64,000 nucleotides of DNA from Desulfobacterales bacterium (GTDB lineage Bacteria > Desulfobacterota > UBA8473): assembly GCA_016209225.1 (NCBI GenBank), contig JACQWO010000017.1, positions 1 through 64,000 on the forward strand. Direction: 5' to 3'. The notes under the pieces were generated by a model that worked only from the letters and a program-made list of their open reading frames with translations, was not told the DNA's origin and ran no database searches. Shown piece by piece: positions 54,901-61,068 of the stretch. Numbering within the stretch: the stretch's first letter is position 1; each line of letters begins with the position of its first letter. The position numbers were made by a program, and so were the translations under genes.

Positions 54901-56334
54901 CTTTTCCAGGATACCCTGAGAGAGGCGGGGCTTAACAAGTACTTGTTTGAAATGGCAAATATCAGGGATCAATGTTCCTGGGTTCATGCAAATCACCCGG
55001 CCGAGGCTACTGAGAAGGCAAAGGATTTAATCCGGATGGCAGTGTCCAGAGCCAATACATTGGAGCCTTTGCAGGAACTTCCTTTCAACGTTATTCCCCG
55101 TGGTCTTGTCGTGGGAGGGGGGGTAACTGGTATGACCGCTGCCCTTTCTTTGGCTTCTCAAGGGTACGAGACCTACCTTGTTGAAAAGACGAGTGAGCTT
55201 GGTGGTAATGCCAGGGATCTGCATTACACTCTGGATGGAATGGAACCAAGTAAGCATGTTGAATACTTGATTCAACAGGTAGAGAACCAGGATAGGATAA
55301 AGGTCTTTAAAGATTCCCATATAGTTGAATTCTCCGGTCATGTAGGAAACTTTAAGACCAGGGTTTCCACTGGCGGGGAGTTAAATGAGTTGGAACACGG
55401 TGTGGTGATAATTGCTACAGGAGGGGTTGAGTACAAACCAACAGAGTACCTCTATGGGCAAGATGAAAGGGTATTGACCCAGCGAGAATTGGAAAAGAAG
55501 ATAGTCGCATCTAAAGAGGGGTTTAAGGATATAAAAGATGTTGTCATGATTCAATGCGTGGGTTCCAGAGACGATGCACACCAGTTCTGTAGCCGGGTGT
55601 GTTGCACAGAGGCAGTAAAGAACGCCATTAAGCTTAAGGAGATTAACCCGGATATTAATGTTTATGTCCTTTACAGGGATATAAGAACTTATGCTTTCAA
55701 AGAACTTTACTATAAAAAAGCAAGAGAGGCTGGTGTGGTATTTATCCGATACGATGCAGATAGAAAACCGAAGGTTACCTCTTCCAACAGCCGGCTTGAG
55801 CTGGAGGTATTCGATGAAACCCTGGGAGCAGAGATTACTTTAAAACCAGATTGCCTTGTATTAAGTGCGGGAATCCATCCCCGTCCTGATGCTCCCGACC
55901 TGGCCACCACATTTAAGCTGCCCCTCAATATGGACGGCTATTTTCTGGAAGCCCATATGAAGTTACGACCATTGGATTTCTCTAATGATGGCATATACCT
56001 GTGTGGATTAGCCCATTCACCGAAATTCATAGAGGAGAGCATATCTCAAGCCAGGGGAGCAGTTGCCAGAGCCTGTACAGTACTCTCTAAAGATCAGATG
56101 TATGTGAGCGGGATGATATCGGTGGTTGATGAGGAGAGGTGCGCTGCGTGTCTTACCTGTGTCAGGGTATGCCCCTTTGATGTTCCGTCTATAAATGAAG
56201 AAGGAGTGGCAGTAATAGAAGCAGCATCATGCCAGGGATGTGGTATCTGTGCTTCGGCCTGTCCGAGGAAGGCCATAAGCCTTCAGAATTACAAGGACGA
56301 TCAGGTTATAGCAAAGTGTGCGGTTTTGTGCTAG
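51913..56334 (+). CDS. hdrA: giant HdrA: HdrA - GltD/NfnB-like - HdrA fusion flavoprotein
   Basis: A 1473-residue protein, roughly twice normal HdrA. Module 1: FAD loop GAGIAGMQASLDLA (about residue 16), NDCSMCTISPKL, ferredoxin CNACGDCIEVCP (about 112). Module 2, inserted: CKATCPAHIHVQGY (about 162), second FAD loop GSGPAGLTSAYY (about 257), NAD(P)-type loop GGGNVAIDS (about 387) and GDAASGPATVIEA, as in GltD/NfnB. Module 1 then resumes with CLNCGICSECLRCVEAC and CVGSRD (about 721). Module 3 is a second HdrA from about 925 (VCRCGTNIA, VVGGGVTGM about 1066, CVGSRDDA about 1214) ending in two ferredoxin sites (about 1410 and 1439). It should accept NAD(P)H and bifurcate electrons to HdrBC and MvhD. 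Confidence 0.93.
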   Translation: MSDSNQLKIGSVMIIGAGIAGMQASLDLANSGFKVYLVDESTSIGGRMAQLDKTFPTNDCSMCTISPKLIECDKHLNIDIVTNAKVENVQGELGNFKVTVLKRPRFIDVEKCNACGDCIEVCPVDVFAEFEEGLTDRKAIYKNFPQAIPSAYAIDKKGTSPCKATCPAHIHVQGYIALIAKGRYEEALALIKKDNPLPAICGRVCHHPCEARCTRGKVDEPVAIDFLKRFVADIELTSKEKKLPEIEEKREERIAIIGSGPAGLTSAYYLALKGYNVTVFESLPVAGGMLAVGIPEYRLPKDILNAEIDYIRGLGVEIRTNTKIGVDLTIQDLKKDGYSAIFLAVGSHISRKLGIEGEDFQGVVHGVHFLRDISLGKKVPLGERVAVIGGGNVAIDSVRTALRLGAKEAFIIYRRSIEEMPANEEEIEEAEEEGIKIHCLVAPVRILGKDGRVVGLECIRMKLGEPDESGRKRPIPIEGSGFVMDVDAVIPAIGQSLDTAFMSPEIGLKLAKGDIIEIDSVTYATNIPGIFAGGDAASGPATVIEAIAAGKKTAVSIDRYLKGEDLHEGRGDVQEEIEVDTHGIERSARQRMPRLPVKERIGSFNEVQLGFSESQVIEEANRCLNCGICSECLRCVEACTAKAINHQMNEELVDIGVGSIILTPGYEEFHADIKGEYGYGRMKNVVTSLEFERILSASGPYHGHVLRPSDQATPKRIAWIQCVGSRDASCGKDYCSSVCCMYATKEAIMAIDHVEGLEATVFYNDIRAFGKGFESYYETAKKKYGVRYIKSIVSSVKELQKTNSLLMKYTADDDQIKEEEFDMVVLSVGLVPSPGTRELAEKLSVQLNQYGFCETKTLAPNITSKPGVYVAGAFEAPMDIPEAVMTASSAACLSSELLSSERGSMVREKTYPPEREIASEEERVGVFVCRCGTNIARVVDVPEVAEYAKTLPGVVHAEENLFTCSTDTTSNMIDIIKEKGINRVVVASCTPRTHEPLFQDTLREAGLNKYLFEMANIRDQCSWVHANHPAEATEKAKDLIRMAVSRANTLEPLQELPFNVIPRGLVVGGGVTGMTAALSLASQGYETYLVEKTSELGGNARDLHYTLDGMEPSKHVEYLIQQVENQDRIKVFKDSHIVEFSGHVGNFKTRVSTGGELNELEHGVVIIATGGVEYKPTEYLYGQDERVLTQRELEKKIVASKEGFKDIKDVVMIQCVGSRDDAHQFCSRVCCTEAVKNAIKLKEINPDINVYVLYRDIRTYAFKELYYKKAREAGVVFIRYDADRKPKVTSSNSRLELEVFDETLGAEITLKPDCLVLSAGIHPRPDAPDLATTFKLPLNMDGYFLEAHMKLRPLDFSNDGIYLCGLAHSPKFIEESISQARGAVARACTVLSKDQMYVSGMISVVDEERCAACLTCVRVCPFDVPSINEEGVAVIEAASCQGCGICASACPRKAISLQNYKDDQVIAKCAVLC

Positions 56335-56340
56335 TTTAGG

Positions 56341-56426
56341 ATAACTGCTCAGGTGGATAGCCTGTAGACTGTTAGCCTGTAGCCTAACAGCCTTCAGCCT
56401 ACAGTCTAAACAACCTGAGTAGTAAC
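56341..56426. repeat. terminal-inverted-repeat element E5
   Basis: ATAACTGCTCAGG ... CCTGAGTAGTAAC around GCCTGTAGACTGTTAGCCTG words and their reverse. Flanking octamers AGTTTAGG and AATTTGGG agree at 6 of 8 positions, a probable decayed target duplication. It lies between hdrA and mvhD. Confidence 0.78.
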
Positions 56427-56452
56427 AATTTGGGTAAAAAGGAATACGATAT

Positions 56453-56872
56453 ATGAATGAATTTGAGCCGAAAGTAGTTGCCTTTTGCTGTCAGTACTGT
56501 GCCTATTCTGCTGCGGATTTAGCAGGTTCCATGAGGCTCCAGTACTCCCCAAACGTCAGGATTGTAAAGCTGATGTGTACTGGTAAAGTAGACGTAATAC
56601 ACTTGTTAAAGGCGTTTGAAGGTGGGGCAGATGCTGTCTTTGTTGCAGGGTGAGAGGAAGGAGAATGTCATTTCCTGGAAGGAAATCTGAGGGCTAAGAA
56701 GCAGGTGCAGTACGCCAAAAAGCTGCTGGATGAGGTTGGCATTGATAGCAGAAGGGTAGAAATGTTCAATATGGGCGCATCAGATGCCCAAAAATTTACA
56801 GGTGCGTCCGATAAGATGACAGAAAGGGCAAGGGAACTTGGCCCGAATCCCATAACGGCAAAAAAACCGTGA
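56453..56872 (+). CDS. mvhD: MvhD-type electron-transfer subunit, predicted selenoprotein (in-frame TGA)
   Basis: With the TGA at 56651-56653 read as selenocysteine, the frame encodes 139 residues, the normal MvhD size. Before the TGA are VAFCCQYCAYSAADLAG, RIVKLMCTGKVD and GADAVFVAG. After it come EEGECHFLEGNLRAKKQVQY and the family ending RARELGPNP. In ordinary MvhD proteins VAG is followed by Cys in the pattern GC-x-x-G-x-CHY, so Sec replaces one Fe-S ligand cysteine. A hairpin 17 nt after the TGA is a candidate SECIS. MvhD passes electrons between a hydrogenase, formate dehydrogenase or ferredoxin and HdrA. Sec forms of related delta subunits are known in Methanococcales. Confidence 0.85.
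56670..56686 (+). promoter_or_regulatory. candidate bacterial SECIS hairpin
   Basis: ATTTCCT pairs with AGGAAAT around GGA (7-bp stem), beginning 17 nt downstream of the in-frame TGA of mvhD. Distance and a guanine-containing loop fit the bacterial SelB-binding element. Confidence 0.55.
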
Positions 56873-56937
56873 ATCGTGAATCGTAAATGGTGAATGGTTT
56901 ACGATTTACGACTTACGATTCACGATTCACGAAGTTG
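56869..56937. repeat. F-family palindromic repeat between mvhD and metV
   Basis: CGTGAATCGTGAATCGTAAA words are mirrored by TTTACGACTTACGATTCACG around GGTGAATGGTTTACG. The mvhD stop codon lies at its left edge. Confidence 0.75.
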
Positions 56938-56949
56938 AGAGGTGAAGGT

Positions 56950-57618
56950 ATGATTGTAGCGGATAGAAAACCACTGGAACAGATCTCTTCAATGATTGAA
57001 GGTAACAACAAGATATTAATAGTTGGTTGTGGTGAATGTGTTTCAGTCTGTATGGTTGGGGGGGAGAAAGAGGTTGAGATACTTGCTTCTCAGCTCCGAA
57101 TGGCGGCAGGAAAAGAAGGAAAGAAAATAGAGATTGGAGAAGCAACCTTAGAAAGACAGTGCGATAAAGAATACCTGGAACTTCTGAAGGACAGGATAGA
57201 GAATTATGATGTGGTTGTGTCTATGGCATGCGGCGCTGGAGTTCAATTTTTGGCTGAGATGTATGACCATAAGATAGTCCTTCCCGCAACGAACACCAGG
57301 TTCATCGGTGTCACAGAGGGGGAAGGGGTATGGACAGAAAGATGCAGGGCATGCAGCGATTGTGTGCTGGCTGAGACAGGTGGGATCTGCCCTGTTACCA
57401 TATGCGCCAAGGGCCTTTTAAACGGCCCCTGTGGTGGTACAAATGATGGAAAATGCGAGGTGTCTAAAGAAAAAGACTGTGCATGGACCCTCATATATAA
57501 TAGGTTAAACAAACTTGGCAGACTCGACAGTATCCGAGAGATATTTCCTGCGAAGAAATACAATGTCCAAACCAGACCCGGGCGGAGAATCCACGAAGCT
57601 TTCAAAGAAAAGGAGTAA
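56950..57618 (+). CDS. metV: methylene-THF reductase zinc/Fe-S subunit MetV
   Basis: A 222-residue protein of the MTHFR C-terminal-like family. Cysteine motifs are CGECVSVCMVGGEKE near 20-35, RCRACSDCVLAETGGICPV near 133-151, and GPCGGTNDGKCEVSKEKDC near 160-178, binding [4Fe-4S] clusters. The start at MIVADRKPLEQ is chosen over 56887 because the upstream 21 codons lie in the palindromic repeat and GAGAGGTGAAGG precedes this Met. MetV feeds electrons from the Hdr subunits to MetF. It is followed 3 bp later by metF. Confidence 0.92.
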   Translation: MIVADRKPLEQISSMIEGNNKILIVGCGECVSVCMVGGEKEVEILASQLRMAAGKEGKKIEIGEATLERQCDKEYLELLKDRIENYDVVVSMACGAGVQFLAEMYDHKIVLPATNTRFIGVTEGEGVWTERCRACSDCVLAETGGICPVTICAKGLLNGPCGGTNDGKCEVSKEKDCAWTLIYNRLNKLGRLDSIREIFPAKKYNVQTRPGRRIHEAFKEKE

Positions 57619-57621
57619 TTC

Positions 57622-58509
57622 ATGGCAAAGTCATTTAAAGAGGCTCTTGAATCCGGAAAATTTGTTGTAACCGCAGAAGTAGGTCCCCCTAAGGGAACCG
57701 ATATAGAAGAGATGCTTCACCATATAGATCTCCTTAAAGACAAAGTGGACGGCCTTAATGTCACTGATAATCAGAGTTCGGTAATGAGGCTTTCGTCTAT
57801 ATCCGTATCTCATATAATTAAGGAAAAGGGCGGAGAACCCATCCTTCAAATGACGTGCAGAGACAGAAACAGGCTGGCATTAGAATCGGATTTGATTAGT
57901 GCAAATATTTTGGGTGTAGACAATGTTCTCTGTTTAACCGGAGATTATATTACTGTGGGCGATCATGTGGAGGCCATGCCTGTCTTCGATCTTGATTCTG
58001 TGCTTCTGCTTAAGACTGTCAGGCTACTTGAAAGTGGGAAAGACTCGGGAGGAAATGAATTAAAGGGGGCAGCCAGGTTCTGTGCCGGGGCTATCGTAAC
58101 CCCTGAGGCCAACCCCATTGAACCTCAACTTCTTAAGTTTGAGAAAAAGATAAAGGCCGGCGCTGAGTTCTTCCAGACTCAGGCCATATATGATCTGGAC
58201 AATTTTAAAAAATTTATGAAGTATGCACGGCAGTTCAATGTAAAGATACTCGCGGGCATAGTGCTTCTTGTCTCCTCAGGTATGGCAAAGTATATGAACG
58301 CCAACGTGCCCGGGATTTTCGTTCCCAAGGATTTAATTGATGAAATGGCAGGCGCTGAAAAGGGAAAGGCACTGGAAAAGGGTATCGAAATAGCAGGACG
58401 TATGATTAAAACCCTCAAAGATGAAAATATTTGTGATGGGGTACATATAATGGCTATAGGGAAAGAAGGGAAAGTGCCTGACATCCTGGCGGCTGCCGGT
58501 CTTGCTTAA
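57622..58509 (+). CDS. metF: methylenetetrahydrofolate reductase MetF
   Basis: A 295-residue FAD TIM-barrel that reduces methylene-THF to methyl-THF, the last methyl-branch step. It begins SFKEALESGKFVVTAEVGPP with the catalytic Glu, has VDGLNVTDNQSS, LCLTGDYITVGDH and AEFFQTQAIYDLDNFKKF. The length matches the Moorella-type MetF that depends on MetV, and metV lies directly upstream. It is the final gene of the Wood-Ljungdahl block. Confidence 0.95.
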   Translation: MAKSFKEALESGKFVVTAEVGPPKGTDIEEMLHHIDLLKDKVDGLNVTDNQSSVMRLSSISVSHIIKEKGGEPILQMTCRDRNRLALESDLISANILGVDNVLCLTGDYITVGDHVEAMPVFDLDSVLLLKTVRLLESGKDSGGNELKGAARFCAGAIVTPEANPIEPQLLKFEKKIKAGAEFFQTQAIYDLDNFKKFMKYARQFNVKILAGIVLLVSSGMAKYMNANVPGIFVPKDLIDEMAGAEKGKALEKGIEIAGRMIKTLKDENICDGVHIMAIGKEGKVPDILAAAGLA

Positions 58510-58519
58510 AAGATTCTAC

Positions 58520-58598
58520 GTAACTGCGAAGAACGATAGGCTGTAGGAGGAAATTATGCGTGACTAACAGCCTTCAGCCTAAACGCCTAAGTAGTTAC
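58520..58598. repeat. terminal-inverted-repeat element E6
   Basis: Right end CCTAAGTAGTTAC, left end worn (GTAACTGCGAAG). The interior GGCTGTAGGAGGAAATTATG and CTAACAGCCTTCAGCCTAAA is the reverse complement of the core of E4, with a few substitutions. Confidence 0.7.
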
Positions 58599-58610
58599 AG
58601 AGAGAGCATT

Positions 58611-60125
58611 ATGCCCGACGAATCCGAATTGCAGTTGTTGACCCAACGGGCGGAAAAACCCAATTTTCTGACCCAGACCAGGTTCGATGAACTCAACCTT
58701 CTCCCAGAGGTTCTGGCCGGCCTGCAAGACGCAGGTTTAACTTATTGTACCCCGATTCAGGCTCATGTCCTGCCCGTATCTCTGACCGGCCGAGATGTAG
58801 CCGGTCAGGCCCAGACCGGTACCGGCAAGACGGCAGTCTTTTTGGTGACCGTCTTCACCAAGCTTTTGGCCCTACCTAAGAGAAAAACCAACCTGCCTTC
58901 AGCTCTTATTGTTGCTCCCACCCGGGAATTGGCACTCCAGATATACGAGGATGCAAGGATACTAGGACGTCACACAGGTTTAACTCTGGCGCAGGTGGTC
59001 GGAGGCATTGACTATTACAAGCAGGCTGAGACCCTCCGTCAAGGAGCAGATATCATCATCTGTACCCCCGGCCGGATCATAGATTATTTAAAGCAGGGTA
59101 TCTTCAAAACCACCGGCATTAAAGTCGTAGTCATAGATGAGGCGGACCGTCTCTTTGACCTCGGTTTTACCAAAGATATGCGCTACATCCTACGTAACCT
59201 CCCCCATTATGAGAAAAGACAGTCCATGCTCTTCTCCGCCACCCTCTCCTACCGCGTAATGGAACTGACCTATGATTACATGAACCTGCCCGAGTTTATC
59301 TCCGTTACGCCGGAAGAGGTGACTGTGGAAGGAATTGAACAGTTCCTGTTCCACGTTGGCAAAAAGGAGAAACTCCCTTTACTCCTGGGTTTGCTAAAGA
59401 GGGAGGACTTGATCCAGGTACTTATCTTTGTCAATACCAAGGCCGGAGTGGAGTGGCTCACCCGGAAACTCAAGGATAACGGGTGGCCGGCCGAGGGCAT
59501 CACCGGTGACTTGCCTCAACGCAAACGACTAAGTCTGATGAAACGATATAAGGAAGGAAGCATCAAGATTCTGGTGGCTACTGATGTTGCCTCGCGGGGG
59601 ATTCATGTGGAGGATATCAGCCACGTCATTAATTACGATCTTCCCCAGGATGTAGATAACTATCTCCACAGAATAGGCAGGACTGCCAGGGCAGGCAAGA
59701 CCGGGCGAGCCCTGACGCTCGTCTGCGAGGATTACGTATTTCGCCTGAAGCCTCTCGAGGAGATGCTGGGTTATAATATCCCTGTAGTCTGGCCCGAAGA
59801 CGAATGGTTTATAAAAGACAAATCCAGGCCGTTTTCAATGGATGGAGGAAGGCCGAGAAAAAGCCCCCCGCATGAACACAGCCGTGGCAGAGACTGGGAG
59901 AAGAAGAGACCTGCCCGACCTGTCCACCGGAAGACACAAAAGAAGACCGGAGCCGGTTTTCAATCCAGCAGTGCGTCTGAATTGCCGCCTGTGCCAAAGT
60001 CCGCTGCCGATTCCAAGTCGCCGACAGCTCAAAACGAACTTCGTAAGAAAAGGAAACGCCACCGCAGAAAAAAACCCCCGACCAAGATGGGTGGAACCCC
60101 CGAATCGGCTAATGACAAAAGCTAG
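58611..60125 (+). CDS. DEAD-box ATP-dependent RNA helicase (RhlB/RhlE-like)
   Basis: A 504-residue helicase from the Met at 58611; an in-frame Met at 58560 lies inside repeat E6 and is rejected. The Q motif is FDELNLLPEVLAGLQDAGLTYCTPIQ-like and Walker A is AQTGTGKTAVFL. Motif II is VIDEADRLFD, motif III is SAT in FSATLSYR, and motif VI is HRIGRTARAGKTGRA. A basic C-terminal tail of about 90 residues (Pro/Lys/Arg rich) probably binds RNA. It unwinds structured RNA in decay or ribosome assembly. It is outside the Wood-Ljungdahl set. Confidence 0.93.
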   Translation: MPDESELQLLTQRAEKPNFLTQTRFDELNLLPEVLAGLQDAGLTYCTPIQAHVLPVSLTGRDVAGQAQTGTGKTAVFLVTVFTKLLALPKRKTNLPSALIVAPTRELALQIYEDARILGRHTGLTLAQVVGGIDYYKQAETLRQGADIIICTPGRIIDYLKQGIFKTTGIKVVVIDEADRLFDLGFTKDMRYILRNLPHYEKRQSMLFSATLSYRVMELTYDYMNLPEFISVTPEEVTVEGIEQFLFHVGKKEKLPLLLGLLKREDLIQVLIFVNTKAGVEWLTRKLKDNGWPAEGITGDLPQRKRLSLMKRYKEGSIKILVATDVASRGIHVEDISHVINYDLPQDVDNYLHRIGRTARAGKTGRALTLVCEDYVFRLKPLEEMLGYNIPVVWPEDEWFIKDKSRPFSMDGGRPRKSPPHEHSRGRDWEKKRPARPVHRKTQKKTGAGFQSSSASELPPVPKSAADSKSPTAQNELRKKRKRHRRKKPPTKMGGTPESANDKS

Positions 60126-60216
60126 GCACTAAAGCCATAGCCAATTCCACCACGCCTCATAGACAGCATCCCGCTCGCTCTGGGTGAGGCCGGGGATGTC
60201 GGTTGTTTTCATCCCG

Positions 60217-60765
60217 TTAATTCGTGTAATTTTCATCAGATTCCCAGTTCAAAGGGTTGGTCATTATATATTCCCGTATTTTATTCAATTCCGTTTCATT
60301 GCGGATTATGTGTTCGTAGTAATTGCGTTGCCATAATTTACCAACCGTACCCAATCCGTTTTCTTTTACATATCCTAACCAATCACGTATACACAATGAT
60401 TTAAATGTTCCAATAATTCTCCCAATCGTAGGGGCAGGTCTTGCGCCTGCCCTATTGTTTTGGGCAACCACACGATTAAGTGCAACCACAAGGGTTGCCC
60501 CTACATTTATTATCCCGTGGATATGATTTGGCATTATAACGAATGCGTCTAATTCAACATCAGGAAATCGTTTTAGAATCTCATGCCATTCCTGTTCAAC
60601 AATTTTTCCAAGGGTGGACAATTCCATATCGAAATTTATAATGTTACCAAAAAGACATTCCCTGTCTTTCGTGCATATCGTTACATAATATATTCCTGCC
60701 TGTGAATAATCGTATCCCTTCAAGCGGATTGAACGACGATGGTGGATGTCAGAATTGTATTTCAT
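60217..60765 (-). CDS. REP-associated tyrosine transposase (RAYT, IS200-like)
   Basis: A 182-residue single-domain HUH nuclease from the Met at 60765; the longer frame from 60849 starts within REP DNA. It has the IYYVTICTKDRECLFG start region, HUH histidines in MPNHIHGI and the nucleophile Tyr in WQRNYYEHIIRNE. RAYTs move REP palindromes rather than themselves. Here a REP palindrome (60430-60503) lies inside the gene in frame and encodes about 24 extra residues, and three or four more surround it. A 27-codon minus-strand remnant at about 60125-60208 follows the stop and is not recognised. Confidence 0.88.
   Translation of the reverse strand: MKYNSDIHHRRSIRLKGYDYSQAGIYYVTICTKDRECLFGNIINFDMELSTLGKIVEQEWHEILKRFPDVELDAFVIMPNHIHGIINVGATLVVALNRVVAQNNRAGARPAPTIGRIIGTFKSLCIRDWLGYVKENGLGTVGKLWQRNYYEHIIRNETELNKIREYIMTNPLNWESDENYTN
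60430..60503. repeat. REP palindrome inside the RAYT gene
   Basis: GGGGCAGGTCTTGCGCCTGC at the left and ACCACAAGGGTTGCCCCTAC at the right belong to the GTAGGGGCAACC / GGTTGCCCC family, which also fills 60.80-60.91 kb. Confidence 0.8.
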
Positions 60766-60799
60766 AATTCGTCTTGTCTCTATATGCATAACATATGCA

Positions 60800-60905
60800 A
60801 CCTTGTAGGGGCAACCCTTGTGGTTGCCCTTTCTTGAGGGCAGGGGCAAGCCCTGCCCCTACATTGTGGTTGCCCTCTTGGGTAAGGGCAAGCCTTACCC
60901 CTACA
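60800..60905. repeat. cluster of REP palindromes upstream of the RAYT gene
   Basis: Three units in tandem: TAGGGGCAACCCTTGTGGTT, AGGGGCAAGCCCTGCCCCTA and GGGTAAGGGCAAGCCTTACC. Each folds on itself. The cluster abuts the broken PIN-domain gene. Confidence 0.85.
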
Positions 60906-61068
60906 TTTTAAATGACATGGATTTTGCCCCGCCCTTCTTGTAATACCTTACTTCTTCAAAAACACTTCGAGTCAGGCAGACATCATATGCCTTGTTTATT
61001 TTTCCGAACAAACCAAGAGTATGGAGATCGATGACAACATCGGCATCAAGCAGCAGCAATTTTCGCAT
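60901..61068 (-). pseudogene. PIN-domain gene truncated by REP DNA
   Basis: From the Met at 61068 the product begins MRKLLLLDADVVIDLHTLGL, the first strand and Asp of a PIN nuclease, and continues CLTRSVFEEVRYYKK. It ends after 55 residues where REP palindromes begin, whereas PIN proteins of this type are about 160-180 residues. Its start overlaps the 3' end of the ImmA/IrrE gene by 23 bp, an arrangement typical of a toxin translated with its regulator. Confidence 0.65.

Noticed and set aside
56453-56653. A separate 66-residue protein ending at TGA upstream of metV
   Set aside because: The MvhD family sequence continues in the same frame after the TGA for 73 more residues, so the stop is better read as selenocysteine.
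60125-60208. 27-codon minus-strand ORF (MKTTDIPGLTQSERDA...)
   Set aside because: Looks like a fragment of a larger gene next to the RAYT stop, but no family could be recognised, so no call is made.
60430-60905. CRISPR array near the RAYT gene
   Set aside because: The repeats are palindromic REP units of unequal length and spacing, without regular spacers or cas genes.
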